From Fasciolopsis buskii (Eukaryota; Platyhelminthes; Trematoda; Plagiorchiida; Fasciolidae), in the NCBI GenBank assembly GCA_008360955.1, contig LUCM01008329.1, forward strand, positions 377,434 to 441,433: a DNA stretch of 64,000 nucleotides, in the 5' to 3' direction. A program made the translations under genes and the position numbers. The stretch's first letter is position 1, and each line of letters starts with the position of its first letter. The notes under the pieces were generated by a model that saw nothing but the letters and a program-made list of their open reading frames with translations, did not search any database and was not told the origin of the DNA. This document shows, one piece after another, positions 45,401-59,249 of the stretch.

Positions 45401-47822
45401 GGATGGATTGGGCTCCAAGGTTGAAGTCTCCTAGGAGTATAACGCATTTGTACCCCACGACGCCGCTTTTTTCAGCGGAAAATTTCATCATTCAGTCGTT
45501 TGCCCGGGAGTTGCGTGACGCTAAGTCCTGTGATATGTGACGCATGGTGGATTCTAAATCTTCAGTACGAAAGGTATGCAGAATTTTGATATCGTCGGCG
45601 AAGAGAAACGGAGTGCCGTTTCGAATAACATCGAAGACATCATTAACGTACAACAGGAAAAGCAGGGGGCCCAGGACGCTGCCTTGAATCACACCGCTGG
45701 ACACTAATTTAGGTCCAGTTATTAAGCCATTTACCTGCACTATCTGCTTTCTAAATAACAAATAAGATGAAAACCACGACAGCATTGGATCAACAATTCC
45801 GTAGGATTCCATTTTACTTAACAACCTAGGGTGAGATACTCTGTCGAAGGCTTTCGTCATGTCTAGAATGATTACTATAACTGATGTCCCAGTACACAAG
45901 GCCTCGGTGATAGTGTTCAGGCAGTCAGTCATGCAAGTAGCGCAGGATTTCTTACGAAGAAAGCGATGCTGGTTAATAAGTTTATGTTCTAGAAGTTAGG
46001 GCATAAGCTATTCTTATTCAGGCGCTCCATGACCCTGGAAACTATAGGGGTGTGGTTTATTAGGCGATAGTTTGCGGGGTCATGGCGTGAGCTCTTTTTG
46101 TAAGCGGGTATAATCTCAGAGTTTTTCCACTGTGACGGGAAGGCGCGGCACTGAATGGATAAGTTTAAGAGGCTTGCTAACCAAATTGGGATATCGCTCC
46201 CGCCTAATGCGAACGCAGCCTGAGGCAGTGAATCAGATCCAGAGTGGTAGTCAATTTTGGTCTTTATTAACATCTGGCCTGCGTCCTTCGGAAGAAATAC
46301 AACTGTTGCGTACGATTCTGTAGTAAAGCGAGACTGGCATGGGTAGAAGGATTGTTATCGTTTACCAAAGCAGACTCAATGAATTCACCAAAAGATTCTG
46401 CGATCTCCTGTGGGTTGTTTACATATCTGTTGTTTTGAATGATATACGGGACTTGAGTAGCTGAGGACCCAGAATTTGTTCTGCGTTTAAGCAGTTTTGC
46501 CAGTGCTGTGTTTGGGTTTGGCTGGTTTAAAGCCTGCAGCTCCTGATATTTGCTTCCGTGGACCAGTAATATTTCTAGGGTTTTAGTTAATCGACTTATT
46601 TGCAAGAACAGTGAAAAATCTCTGGTCTTGGAAAAGGCCCGCTGTAGTTTAGCGAGCTTACAGTTTATTCGGTCACGATAAAGTTTTATGGGCGGCATGC
46701 TTAGCGTGCGCGACGGAGTAATGGCTTCAAGGCACTTGTACATTTTGGAGTAGAACTTATCCGCGGCCGGTTGTACTTTTGTTGACAGAGAAAATGCGTC
46801 CCAGTTTGAATTACGAACTAGGGTAGGTAGGCGATTCTAGTCAGCTCTAAATATGACCTTGGGTTTGTTTGGGCGTACCCATTCAGGGGGCGCAATGTAA
46901 CTAAACAGCTAACATGCAAATAATCATACCCAGGTAGACTAGAATCAGTGGACATTTGAACGTCAGTTAAGCCTATCGTAATTATCAAATCAAGAACACT
47001 AAGGTTTCTTGTTGGATTAGTTACGTGTCGGGTCCAGCCGCCATGAAGGATGCTTTCAAGGAAAGGGAGCAAGTAATTTGGGGCGGAAAGCGTGGATCAG
47101 CATATGTCAGGTGCATTGAAATCTCCAGCGAAAAGCTTGGGACCTGGTAGGTCAGAAGCATTTGTTGTGGTATAATCAAAAAGTCGTTTTGGCAAGAGCT
47201 AGGGGGAAATAGACGCATCCAACAAGAACGGCTATATTGCCCATCTCAGCTTTAACCCAGACGCAATCTTGGATTGTGTTTAGCATGGCATCCTGGCGCA
47301 AAGTAGCTGGTATAGATTCTCTGAAATAGATAAGGCAGCCACCACCACGCTGGGCTTCCCGGCTTTTCCTGAAGGATTTATAGCCGGGAATTATTCTGGC
47401 GTTGTCAGGAGCGTAGTTATTTAGCCACATCTTGGTGATACGTATGAAATCAAAGTTCCACGAGGGTGTGAGAAGACGGATATATTTATTTTTCTTTAAG
47501 GTGGAGCGCGCATTTAACAATAGTAGCGAAAATTTTCCTGAAGAGCCCTTTCCGCTGATGGGTGTCATGGTGATTGGGACTCGGTTTCTTGTTTGTTGAC
47601 CGCATTGAGGACTGTCAACTTCCTCAATACCAACCGATTTTATTTCATTAGGGGCCTCCTTTATTTGGAGGAGCGTTGCATAATTTGAAAAGGGAATCGT
47701 CGGCCCAGGGCAACAGGACTGGAAGCGGACGGTAGATGACCTGTCTGGCGAGTTTGGCATTGCTTCCGGTGGGTTGTTCACTCGTAAGCCGGGGCGATGT
47801 AGTCCATCCACGTTGCATTCAG

Positions 47823-49333
47823 TCACAAGGGGCATTTCCGAAGTGGTTGGCCATTAGCATGGAAGGTAGGGCAGGAGGGGGGTAGTTCGGGGAGAAAAAC
47901 GCTTTGGCAGAAAAGGCATAGAGCTGTGAAATGGGGACTTGTTAGAGTATACGAGAGATATGGGTAATCAGGAGGAGACAGCAAACTTGGTCTAGAGTTC
48001 ACATAGTTTCCGGGTTTGAAACACAATTTGTTCCGTGTTATGTTGGGTGACATCCATTGAGTTTGATGTGGGGCTAGGTGCAGCGGGATGGAGTGGTACC
48101 TGACGATATCCCTAGAAGGTGGAGGGGAGAGAAAACTTTCGCCAAATAGTAGTCCATGTAAAGGAAGCTGGTTAGCTGTTTTGAGGTGTGGAAGATGGAA
48201 ACCAGAGGACTTGAAGGATCTAGTCTGCCTTCGATATCTTGGTGAGTATGGAGTTCCAGGGGCTGTCGGTTTGTTTACTAAGGTGGTGTTGAAATTTGGG
48301 TCAGCGTTTCTTAGTTGTGTAATACGAGGTGCGTGTTGTGGCCTCTTGGGCGTAGATAGCGCTGGTAGTGTCTCTTTCGGCCATAAATTTGGGGTGTATT
48401 GGGTGGGTTGGGGTCTAGGGACGACAGGAACAATAGGACCAGCTTTAGGGCTGGCGGTTAGAGTAGGCAGACTGGATGCTCTAACCATACTGACCGCCTC
48501 ATTTGCAGTATTCCGCTGAGACTTTAAAGATGGGGTTGTAGATAACTGCATTGGGGACTTGCACCCTGAAGTCGACGGTTCAAAGTGCAACTTTTTAAGT
48601 GGAGGTTGGATGGGAGGTGAGAAGAGTGACTTATCTAAGTCAAATCCATGTTTAAGAGGGAGTTTTGGGGTTTGTGATCGTAAACAGGGGGACTTAATGA
48701 TTTGCACACAGGGGGAGGCAGGGGTGCTCCTTTTTTGGAGACCAAGTACCTCACGTTGGAGCGGTGTTTTATTCTCCGCAATCCTTCTAGATTTGTACAG
48801 GGTGTTTACAGCGATGGCATTTTTCTTCCTGGTGAATTCAAGGGTGACGTTTTCGTCTTAGAATTGCATGAGGAGCGGGCATGATTTTTGTTGGGTCTTT
48901 TTCTTAGTCTCACACAGTTACTAGGATGGTGATCCATGTTACACGCCTTCAATAAGTTTTCTTTAATCTTTTCCAGTGGTCGGCGATCTGGAATATCGAA
49001 AATTACCGCATTATATCTATTCCGGATACGTCTAAGTGATTCAGAGAACACTGAATCGATAAATCGACTAGCTCCAGCAAGGTCGTGTAAGGAGGGGTTT
49101 GACGAAGGCTCGATGAGATGGGATAGTGAAGCCAGCTTGGTGATCGCTGCCTGAGCTGAAGTCATCTGGGCAACAGCGCTGATCAGTCGTTTCTCCAAGT
49201 CTTCAAATCTTTTATTTATTTCGCGAAATGCATCAACTAGCTTTACCGAGCAGTGTCCTATTTGCGATTTAGGTACAGATCGTGGAAGGCCTGTTTTCCT
49301 GGTAGTAATGTTTACACGGTTTGAATGCGACAT
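47823..49333 (-). pseudogene. ORF1 protein of CR1-like element I
   Basis: From ATG 49333 (MSHSNRVNITTRKTGLPRSV) the frame is open for about 175 codons to 48806. It contains a heptad-like stretch (FREINKRFEDLEKRLISAVA) suggesting a short coiled coil. RRIRNRYNAVIFDIPDRRPL, with a following LLKACNMDHHPSNCVRLRK, resembles the RNA-recognition-like domain of LINE ORF1 proteins. After a frameshift, a second frame (48707-47823, about 294 codons) is Pro/Ser-rich and low in motif content. In LINEs ORF1p binds the element RNA as a trimer; that role is inferred here. It is broken in at least two places. Confidence 0.6.
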
Positions 49334-49539
49334 GGTGTTAAATCTAATTCGAGTGAGAAAAATGGACTGTTTAGAAGAGACAAAAGTGGCGCAAAAGTAA
49401 TATGCATAAAAATTTGTAGAACTTTTGTAAACAATAGACAAGGCTTTCCTTCGAATAGTACGCCACGGCACACCTCCCCCCTCTTTGGCAACATCAAGCT
49501 AGTGTAGTCTTTCGGGCCATCTATTTTACCCAAATCATG

Positions 49540-52500
49540 TTCAACACCGTGGAAGATTTAAGTCATAAGAATGGTGCAGGCATTGGGCGATGCTGTTCTC
49601 TGCAAATAGAGAAACGTTCTGGCTTTAAGGGCCACATCCTCAGGCTAGGCTTTAATAAAAGTTTTCCTAATGCTAATTACTGTGTTTAAAAGGTCTAGGC
49701 TTGTTCATTCGACTTCCATCAGCAAGCGATTTTCCAAATTGCTAAGGTAAGCATGAATAATGGCGTCCTTGCTATAACACGTTGCACCCCGTGCTGTAGA
49801 GCAATGCTGAGCCAATCAGACGGCAGTCCGGATGTGGAGTGCTGCTGCATCAGGTTCCCGAGCCTGGTGAAGGCTGATCTCCGTGCAATCTGAAAGGTAG
49901 AACGGGCTATCTCAAAGGAATTTCTTAGTCAAACACGTGGCCTTAGTTACAGCATGCAGTGCGAGCAGCTACAACTTGACCTCTTTTAGCTTCGTCCTTT
50001 CAAGCTGAAACTGAAATTCTTCTTTCTCTGTAATTCGTGCAATAGGCTATTAGACTGTCTGCTCCTGCTAGAACCTACCTCAGTTCATTAGTGCTTTGCC
50101 GGTACTTCTCAAATTATTCTTTTTCATCAGCTTACCTAAGGACAGCATCAGTCTAGGCAAAGCTTTCGAAAACCGCTTAGACGTACAGACCCTGAAATCA
50201 GGAACGACAAACTGCATGCTCAATACCGTTTCCCTTTTATGCAGCTGGTGCTTGTAGCCAAACACCTGTAACTCGCTCTTTCTCCTTCTCTTCAACCCCG
50301 AACCATCCGCAAATGCCATAGTTTTCATATCACCCATTAAATAATCTTAAGCGATTCAGGAAGTCTGTCACCGTTTAATGATGACATAACTGGAATGACA
50401 AACAAATATGAGACAACTCACAAGCTCCTCTTGATAAGCCGTGCCTTTTCACTTCTCTGTAAGTGAATTCACTGGAGATCTTCACAAACGTTGGCTCAGT
50501 TGCTCAGCTATACTTATGAAGTTATGTCTGTGCTTATGTATGCATAAGTATGCATTACGTTTGAAAATCTCATTACCTCATGGCTAAAGCCCCCCGTGTC
50601 TCAGTCACTAACCCGTCTGGGCTTTACTCTCGCTACGGTTGACCTGCGACCCGTAATTTACCTCCTTACTGACCGTCGCATTGGGCTACGTTTCACCAAC
50701 ATAGGGACGAGCAGGCGAATCTCTGTATGCTGCTAGTGTCTCAGAAGAACTGATCCAATATCTCTCACACATACCAGTTAACTCGGCAGCTTTCACCAGT
50801 GCACGCTGCCGACATCTTGCCCTTTCTAGCCAGCTTCGTGCTTTCAGGCTAATCTTCCTCCTAACCATCATTTGATGCTTCATAGACTCCACACGCTGAA
50901 TCATTGCTTCCCCTTATTATTCACCCGTTGGCAGACCAAGCCGCTCTACACTTCCCTCAATCGGCCACATCTATTTTTTTAACCCACCTGATTTCCCAGA
51001 TGAAACGTGACTATAAACCAGCAACTTACGACGTCGGCACCTCCTTTTTGGTACTAGCAACGATTAGACCTATTTCATTTGGCAACATCATCTTCATGTG
51101 TGGTTTTGGCCCAGGTTCGGTAACGGACGTCTTAGCATCATAGGAAAAGCACCTCTCAGCATAAACGTTCGTTGTCATAGGAGCTGTTTGTCCTGGTGTG
51201 GTGGCAATTCCCCTGTTCCAATCTGTTCTATCACTTTTGCAGCGTTTAAAGGGGAAAATGCATCAGACTGAGTTCATTTTTGCTTGGATGCCGTATTATG
51301 TTCCGGAAGTTTGCTTTGCAGCTGTAAATTTCACATAAACAAATGTATGCTGTTGTTGTTTCTAGGTCAGCCTGAACCGCCACATCCGGCTCAAGTCTCG
51401 TTAGAGTTGTAGTGCAATTCAGTGACTGGTGTGGTTAACGACCCCAGCGCTGCCTCATCTGAGATCAGGGCAGGTAGTTATTTGCTCACCTAGGAGCGAA
51501 GTCCACATTTCCTTACCCCAGAAATGAATCGAAACTAAAACGTCGGTTAAAATTACAGAACGTTTGGCGGAGCTAATCTTTCGATGCACTTGCCATCAAA
51601 TGCGAGTAAATCATGTTTGCACTACCTTTTCAACTGTCTATCACCCTTGATTTTCCACCCCTGCTCCCGAAAGAACGAACGGCCCCCAGCCTGATTTAAT
51701 GTTTGGCTTGCGTTTTTTACCGCTTTATGGAACGCACCGAAAAAGACAAAGGACGAGGTGCGTAAAGCTCTAGAGCTGGCTGTATGCAACGTCCTGTCTT
51801 CGGTTGTTTTGATGCTTACGTGCTTGCCACCGCTTATACAACTTACCTGAGGTAGTATCCTCCAAGAGAGCTTGGCCAAACCCGCTCGTATGAATCATCA
51901 CATTATAGACTGTACAGCTGTGGAGCTTCTTGTCACGCTGTATTCCGACCTTACTTTTTCTACACCTATAAAATACTCTCAAAGGAAGATATCCTGCAAC
52001 CATTTGCGCCTGCACGCGATCTTAGTTGAAGATTTCTGGTCCGATGGCAACCGTAAATCAGGCATTAGAGTTATGGACTGATTTCGCTCTACCAACGCAT
52101 CAGACTCACGTAATCACAGCCGATCCGACATCATCCATGGCATTTTAGTTTCTGTTTGGTCCGACGGAATTTATTCACCCTTTCAATAAAGCCAGCTTTG
52201 CCACTATAATATGTACTGCATCCTTAACATTCCACCCAGCATGTACAGATGACTTTATGTGCTCCAAACAAGCCTTTCTGCCCATTTTAATCCCACGCTT
52301 CATATTCCGCTACGTGCATCCATCCAAAACGCAGTAGAAATCATTATGTGGCATTCGTAGATCTCCCATGCGCCCTCACAAGTTCAACCATTTTGTACTT
52401 TTCCTTTTTAGCAAATAAAGTTGCCCGGTTGGACACATTCCGAACTTTTCGTCTCCCTACCTCTCTTGCGTTCAGATCTGCCACTGTTTTGTCGCTCGAA

Positions 52501-53870
52501 ATTCCAAATTGTATTCAATAGCTGGCTTTAGAAAACGCAATCCGGGAAACCGAGAAACGCCGCTATCCCGCCATATTACCCACTCAGTTGCACTGAAATC
52601 ACGCCGTTCGACGATGAGTAAGCCGCCACTATAAACGCATATTTTACCGTAAAGAATTCCAAATGCTGCTTTCGGAAACCAAGGTTGCACTTAGGCCCCT
52701 ACCACGTAACTCGTGGCCCCTGAAACACAGCACACTTTGCTCTCTCAAACCTCAGATCTATGAAGCTAGAGGACACCTCCAAATATGAACTTAGCCACAG
52801 ACATCTGTAGATTCTATAGCAAAGCTCTCGGATATACGACTGGTGAGCTGATAGCGATATGCGTCCTAAGTTACCGGCAACTCGAGCGAATAGCCTTTAT
52901 TATTCTCTGTCACGTTTAGCTGCAGCTGTCTGCACGTCACTTTGGACAATCCCCAAAAAAACGCGCATACGAGTTGTAATAGGCCACAGTCACCAACTTA
53001 CAGGCTTACGGTTTATAGAATCCAAGGGCTTTTTCTTCCCCACAGCATCAGAATCCGTTTTTACTTTCCGTCGTTTCATCTTTTTCCATTTCCCGAATCT
53101 GACTTGCCGGTACTCACCATCGTATCATTGTAATGTGTGTTTGACCGCCGATAGCCTTTGCTTCATTCCAACTAATTGTGGTTTCTTCATTTCTCACCAG
53201 TTTTCCCTCTCTGAATATTCCAGGTCATTGGTACTATCTCAAAACGTATGCCACCTTTCGTGTTTGCGATCACCTCCATCATTCATTACAATAATGGATT
53301 TTCCTCGGACATTTCCAATCAGTCCCTTGCCACGTCATGTGCATGGAAGTCCAAAGTTTTCTTCCTCTGCCTAAGTGTGCTCTTTGACTCACGCCATTAT
53401 GCGCTGACATATAAACAAATTGTTCTCTTGCACTTGCTGTTGTTGTAATGCTATGTAGTTTTCCTTGCATTTTATTGAATAGCCAGTGGTCAGTGCTCAA
53501 GCTTACGTAGAGTGGAGTCGCATTTTTACTCGCCACTCACTTGTTTAGTGCTCATTTAATTGCGCTAAGATTTAGCCTTACTGTTCTTGCTTGGTACACC
53601 GTCGCATTCTGATCGCATCTGAGCGCACGCTTCCCGTATACTTATTGGTGTTACTACTATTGTTATCTGGTCCTTCGGGAGAAAACTGTCTGGTCAGCCA
53701 CATCACTGTGGGAATATAAAGCACAGAGGAGCAAATGAACCTGTTATGCGATCAATAACTTTGGGACTTGGAAAATAATCGCCCCAGTGCATCGAGAAAA
53801 TACGTCAGGACATTGGGCACAGTAAAAACAGTAAAAGAACTTTTCCGCGTAATTCTGAAGTGGAAAATTA
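49540..53870. other. Stretch without recognised gene
   Basis: Three open frames stand out only by length: 50337-50080 minus (85 codons, basic), 50904-50686 minus (72 codons, Arg/Ala-rich) and 52859-53374 plus (171 codons from an ATG). The last is rich in Phe, Ser and Cys, has no motif, signal or repeat, and looks like chance. I could not link any to a family. Confidence 0.35.
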
Positions 53871-53875
53871 GACAG

Positions 53876-55560
53876 ATAGTGTATATTTCTCGACATCCGA
53901 GAGGCATGCACAAGACAAGATCAAATTTGTGCAAGGACGGCACAATAGAAACATGAGAAACAAAACCAGACATGAAGATGCAATGATTCTGCTCCCATGA
54001 TCAAAACCTGCATTGAGATAGTTTACGCACAAGCTTTTGAGTTTCTAAATAAAAGCTAGATAATCCCACGCCAAGACCTTCTGGGGCTGATTACCAATCG
54101 CGCACCACGAGTAAATCCATGTTTAAATGCATCAAAATTGCATATTTCTGGCGCAACTCTTGGCTGGGAATAAATGGCGGACGTTGCCATATACATGGGT
54201 TCCACAAAAATTAAGAGGGCTATATGGTAAATATAAAGATCAAATGCATATGATGACGGGGTGATGAGTCAAAACTACGCTGGATTAACGACCTTTAAGA
54301 GTCAATATAAGGCTAGAGGTAAAACAGTGCGACACCTTCAAGTTTACATCAAATCATCTAAGGTGCGAAGTTAAATGCAGAATTATGCACGGAGAGACCG
54401 TGGAACTCATGCGGCTAGGAACGGACTGTGGCTTGTGGCGGGAAGAAAACGAGTATGTGCAAGAATTACAATCAGTTCTCATATACACTTGCCATGAATG
54501 ACCTGTGTGTTGTCCTTATTTAATTTCGGAAGTTACGGTGTTCTGTGGCCGTAGGGGTCTGGAGGTTGGGGTTTTCGCGGCATTTCAATAATGTTAGTAA
54601 CCGTTTGGCCAATAGTAATGTTTCATCTGAGATGAGGGACCCGGGGCGGTCATTGGCGTGGCTCAGTTTGTCTTGTGATCACGCGGTCCAGTACTGGAGC
54701 GTCAGATCCGGATGGCATCTTCCTAGTAGGAGGGAGTGTCGGCGACGCGGGGAGTGTAATGAACCTACGGTCTTCTTACTCCCTGTAGGGTACATAACTC
54801 CGTCAGTCCTAGACTGCATAGTCCTTGCTCGTAGCGTGTTTTTGTTTCATCTTTTGATATCTTCAAAGATGTAGATTGTGGTGGTCTGATGGGACGGCTA
54901 GCACACGGGTTAGAAAATAAAATTACTATTTATTCTGTTTTTAGAACTCTTCTGAACTGCAAGCCTGCTTTACATGGAACGGGAAATCAGTTATAACTGG
55001 TCATGTGTTAACTACTGCCGATTTTTACCACTTTGACTTTCCAGGAAAGGACACTTCTGAAATTGGTCACGGACGGCAGCAGGGGCTGGATTCCAGGAGA
55101 GGATTTACCACGGGAAGTCATAAAAGGAAGAAAGGGAGGAACATGAGAATGTTAGGATCAGTAATTTTTGTTTGAAAATGATGATAGCAACTTAGATCGC
55201 AGTTCCAGTGAGCTTGCAGGAATAACTAGGAGGAGTAGGACGTTAACCAATAGTCGAGCGGATCCGCTAAGCTATGGAATTTCATTTTATTAGCAATCTT
55301 TAGTGGGGCACGCGATGAAATGTCGTGTTCATATCAAGGAAGATTACTATATTTGCTTTTTTAACGTCATTTAGAGTGACCAGATCAAACTATCCAACGT
55401 GGCATGAGGCAAAGGATACATGCTTAAGAAAATCATATTTGGGAGTGTGGGGAAGAACATCGACCGGTCCTTGAAAATCTTATTTATGAGTCTGGCCGAA
55501 ATGGGCTTATGGTTTACTGGACGATAGTATTTTGAAATATCGAAGAACTACCGAAACAGG
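53876..55560 (-). mobile_element. CR1-like element K, strongly decayed
   Basis: Minus strand. KYYRPVNHKPISARLINK near 55545-55490 aligns with I (ANYRLINHTPIVSRVMERLN). ANIVIFLDMNTTFHRVPH near 55345-55295, followed after stops by RLLIK, aligns with motif A of I (VIVIILDMTKAFDRVSHPRL). The rest of the RT is lost or unreadable. The 3' segment aligns with I and L: the frame text YHIALLIFVEPMYMATSAIY then DAFKHGFTRGARL (54240-54090) corresponds to HHITLFIIEHPGQQAATAIA then AAFKYSITRSAGL in I (42790-42660). It ends in the hairpin at 53888-53902. Long inactive. Confidence 0.7.
53880..53912 (-). repeat. Terminal hairpin of element K
   Basis: Plus strand GTATATTTCTCG-ACATC-CGAGAGGCATGC: TCTCG at 53888-53892, loop 53893-53897, CGAGA at 53898-53902, then CAAGACAAGATCAAATTT as in L. 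No ATT tail follows here. Confidence 0.8.
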
Positions 55561-58500
55561 TAACCACCTTCATTGCTTTAATTTTACAAGGTGGTCTCCG
55601 CCATTTCTTATTATTCTTCAAAACTGTAATGGCTTGTTGAATGATTCGGAATGAGAAATTACCGGGGAATTTTGGTAAAGCTTTGGAACATACTGCAGTT
55701 CACTGCTTTGATTGTTCCGCTTTTCTCATTTCTTATCCTACATCGATGTGATTAATGGTATAGTTGATAGGGCACGATGGGCCGTGTCCTGCGCTTTGGG
55801 GCAAATTGATATGCTTGTCATGGGGCGGTGATATATTCACAAGCGAAGTACAGGTCACATTTTAAAAATTATCTGTCGATTGCATTTTTTAGTCTGTCAT
55901 CCTGCATTCTTCTCTCATTTTTATCCTCGTCTCTATCACTGAATCATTTCGGACTGCAAAAATGTCAAGTAAGCTAACGAGATGGGAAAAGTTGGTACGT
56001 TCATGACTTTCGTTGGGAACCACTAAAGGTGGTTACAGTATTTGAATCACAATGGAGAATAATTAACTTCGCTGGGGGATGGGTGATGAGGGGACATCCG
56101 AAGAGGAAAAGGCAAGCCACGTGTTTGGATCACTAATGTTCCAAACTAACAATGCACGTCCGTGCCGAGTGAGAACTGTTCTAATAGTGCTGCTAGTGCA
56201 ACGTCCTTTCGATGTCCCTAAAAGTCCTCTGATTCGAACCCAACTATAACTATTCAGAAAGAATGACTGTGGTTATGTGGATTTTACCTATTTAATGGTT
56301 TGGGAATACATGCTAGTGAAATTAGTCTACCAAGTGACAAGTATAGTATGTCAGGAGCAATCGAAGTTATTCCTACCACGGGTTTTTACTGCGATAATGT
56401 TCTCACAATGGTATTATTCATGTTATTTTTTGCTAAGAGTCTAACAATCTTAATACAAACAAATTTGGTCGAAGTTAGCCCAAATGTTGAAGAGGGTTAA
56501 TTTTGCCTCAGTTTAAACATATATAGCATAATCTAGAGGATGTCCTCCAGTTGCTACCGGTGGCTGATGTGAAATGGCTTTCACCTTTGATCTGGTCTTA
56601 AATACATGCTGCTTTGTTTTGCTTTTAGCAAAACGGTAAATGTCGTAATTGTCTGTGTAAAGTGTATTCAGTTGCACACGCCTAACATTAGCCCAAAACA
56701 ATATTCTTGGTGCAGTTTCACGGTTAGTTTTAGAAACTAGCACAACAAAACGAAGAACCATAAAATGAAATTGAGGAGCTGCACAGTTCTTTTATCCAAA
56801 AGTTATCACCACATGTTTAGTCTACATGTGAGGTATCTGACCTGGAAGCCAACCGCTGGAATGATAGGCTTGCGCCGATGCCTATAATCTTCCGCCCGAG
56901 TCCAATGTGACAGTTAGCGCTCAGGCTAGCTGTTAGGTTTATAACTCAATAGTGAGGCCACGCGTAAAGTGAGGCGAACCACGTTCTTACAAAATTCATT
57001 GTTAACCTTTTTTATATCATTCAGTTTCTCAACTTCACTTTATAACTCCTTACGTGAATTAGGTGGTTTTAAATCAGATCAAGAATAGTTTTTCGCCGCG
57101 ATTTATGCCAGGACTGACCCGATAACGGCAATAGAAACTTGATCAAAGTTTTCATGAGCTTACAACCTGGTGTATAGGCGAAATCAAATGAATTTACGGA
57201 AGAGGGAATATAAACTCAGCAAGAAAAATGTCGAAATCAGTTTGTCGAATGCTGGTACGTTTGGTGCCAGTCAGGGAGGACGATCAGTGGCTCACAGTCC
57301 GATAGTGACGTTGGCATGTGCCAAGGAAAATGTCGATGATTCTCTTTTTTGAAAATCTAGTCAATGGAGGATATCTGACTAATAACAAGTGAAAACAATA
57401 TATAACCATCAAATGTGCCCATGGTTCGTTGAGGATCTTCGCGGGCTTTCGAAACAGCTTGGTTTTAGGTCCAAAGCTGCAGAATCCATGTCGAGTATAG
57501 TCACAGTTTTCTTAGTCATGAAGCATTAAATTATATAGGAATTATCCTGCAACAAGATGATAACATCACCAAAACATTACAGATACATCAGGAGCGCTGT
57601 ATATTCTTGCGAATTCCTGCCACCTAAGCAAATATCCGGACTGCATGCAGAGCTTGTCTTCCATCGAAATATGTATCCGCATTCGACAAATTCCTCTCAT
57701 TCGGTCTAGTAGAAAAGATTTGGTCTGGCAACCAAATGGGGGAAATGCGCTGCGTGCATAATGGCGCTTCAACAACGTCGATGCGACAAAACACGGGAAA
57801 GCAAATTTATTTGGACCGTTTACTGCCAGATGAATTTCGATCACTCAAAGTACCGAAAGGACAGGGATCACCAACAGAGCTGAAATAACTCCGACACAAG
57901 CCATGTGAGCAAACAAAACCAGAAGGCTACAAAGTAAGGAGAACATATCAAGTTTGTACATCAATTTCATAGGTTTATATGCAGAACTGCGGATACCTGA
58001 TTAGCGGGGTATCCTCCGTTCGAGCGCTTCCGATAAATGTTTCGAATTAAAAACCGCTTGTTCCACGGTTATTTGCGGACAGATTCCCAGGTAATCTAGG
58101 GCAAACCGGTGTCGCGCTGTTACGAGTTACTCGCGTGTGGACGCAATATAGAAAGCCAGGGCTGGACGTCCCGGGGCAATGCTTCTGCCTCCCGTGCGAA
58201 GACTCCAAAAGTCCATCAAGAGCGGCAAAGCAAGGATCTCTTGCGACGTACAGTTACGGCAACCAAACAAATGACACAAGTTTGACATCAAGCGTCAAAA
58301 CAGTGAGTGCAGTTTTTGATTCCAAAAGATGATCTTTTTCTTCCGCCATATTACCTCCCACTTGGTGGCCAGTGCAAAATCCATGTATTTTATTCGAATG
58401 CGCCTCGCAACACTAAAGCCTGTAGCTGATAATGCCACCCCTAGCAAGTCTTCTCAATGCATTTTCGCAGCTGCGCAAGAATTCAGAAGTTTGGAGTTTG

Positions 58501-58930
58501 GCAGAAGTGATGCCACTCAGCAGTAGTGGTCGGCGTGGCAAGACCAAATTTTATTGACCTTCACCATTAACCTTCAGGGTACTGAAAGCGGTAGTTGGGT
58601 ACCTTTGGGAAATTGTGGCGCAACTTTTCCTCCAGCTTAGCCATATCAGATAGCAGCACACCAGTTTGTAAAAGGGAATTCTCGTATCACCAACCTTCTG
58701 CCGTTTCTCTACAGTGACGGCAAGGCTAGTTCAAGGGGTCCCAGTGAAGTCTGAAGGCTTTTCTTAACGGAGCTCATAACAGTTGCTCTATGTACACATA
58801 TTATTAACTGAATCTGCGATCACCTCACCAGTGGCAGGTTCTGTGCATATGTTGGGGACTCAGGAGACTCGGAACCCTAGACCAGCAGTGTAATTTCTAA
58901 GTACTCAACATTACGACCACTGTCCTAGCA
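55560..58930. other. Stretch without recognised gene
   Basis: The 5' part of K may extend into 55560-56000, but no endonuclease motif could be read. A sequence near 56232 (minus strand GGGTTCGAATCAG) resembles a tRNA T-loop, but its flanks do not pair, so it is not called. No other feature. Confidence 0.4.
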
Positions 58931-58934
58931 GGAG

Positions 58935-59225
58935 TTTCGTGTTAAGTTTGCTTGCCATTAACCTTTGTGACCACCTGCATCACTCTTACCCTACTCGGTG
59001 CGACCGCAATACTGGCAACCCTGACACTCGACCGGCACAACAAGATAACAGTCGGAAGTGGCGGATGGTTGGGTATATTTTTAACAGGGGCGTACGCGCG
59101 ATGCTTGCGTGTGCAACGCGCAAATGAAGACCGCGCTTGGCGATCAACGCTTGGTCACTTAAGCAGCTTGGATGGACAAATCCATGTGTCGCTACACTAC
59201 TGCTACTCCTTGTTTCCGGAATCAA
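58935..59225 (+). repeat. Unassigned interspersed repeat S, copy 2
   Basis: Diverged copy of 32505-32800 in the same orientation (shared blocks listed there). In this copy one frame is open for about 94 codons (58952-59236), but copy 1 has stops in the corresponding frame, so coding is doubtful. Confidence 0.6.
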
Positions 59226-59249
59226 CTCGACGGTGACAACAAAATCGTC

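Larger units (their letters stand above)
42456..49500 (-). mobile_element. Long CR1-like retrotransposon I (ORF1, endonuclease, RT, 3' hairpin)
   Basis: About 7 kb, minus strand, and the most complete CR1-like copy. ORF1 begins at ATG 49333 (see separate entry). ORF2 starts after 47820. The endonuclease has LLLLNARSTLKKNKYIRLL near 47535-47480, ITKMWLNNYAPDNARIIPGY (usual ITETWL, Glu changed to Lys) and QRGGGCLIYFRES. AGDFNAPD is near 47130 and LSVLDLIIT near 46990; the final SDH is lost. A linker is open at 46743-46267. The RT has NYRLINHTPIVSRVMERLNK, motif A IILDMTKAFDRVSHPRLLSK (45855-45800) and motif B VSSGVIQGSVLGPLLFLLYV. Motif C FLFADDIKIL (45610-45580) has both catalytic Asp present. 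The C-terminal region runs to about 44780 (NVRRAFIKQLIGYSTSLNYM). A long 3' segment ends in the hairpin at 42463-42477. Many frameshifts; inactive. Confidence 0.88.

Noticed and set aside
50080..50340. Possible retropepsin-like text on the minus strand (FADGSGL, then VPDFRV)
   Set aside because: The expected D-T/S-G is not present and no flanking gag or RT was found; similarity is too thin.
52859..53374. 171-codon ATG-started open frame, plus strand
   Set aside because: Rich in Phe, Ser and Cys, with no domain, signal peptide or repeat, and overlapped by other frames; it looks like a chance frame in T/C-rich DNA.
56225..56260. T-loop-like GGGTTCGAATCAG on the minus strand (tRNA candidate)
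   Set aside because: The flanking bases do not form a T stem, and no D arm, anticodon arm or acceptor stem can be folded.
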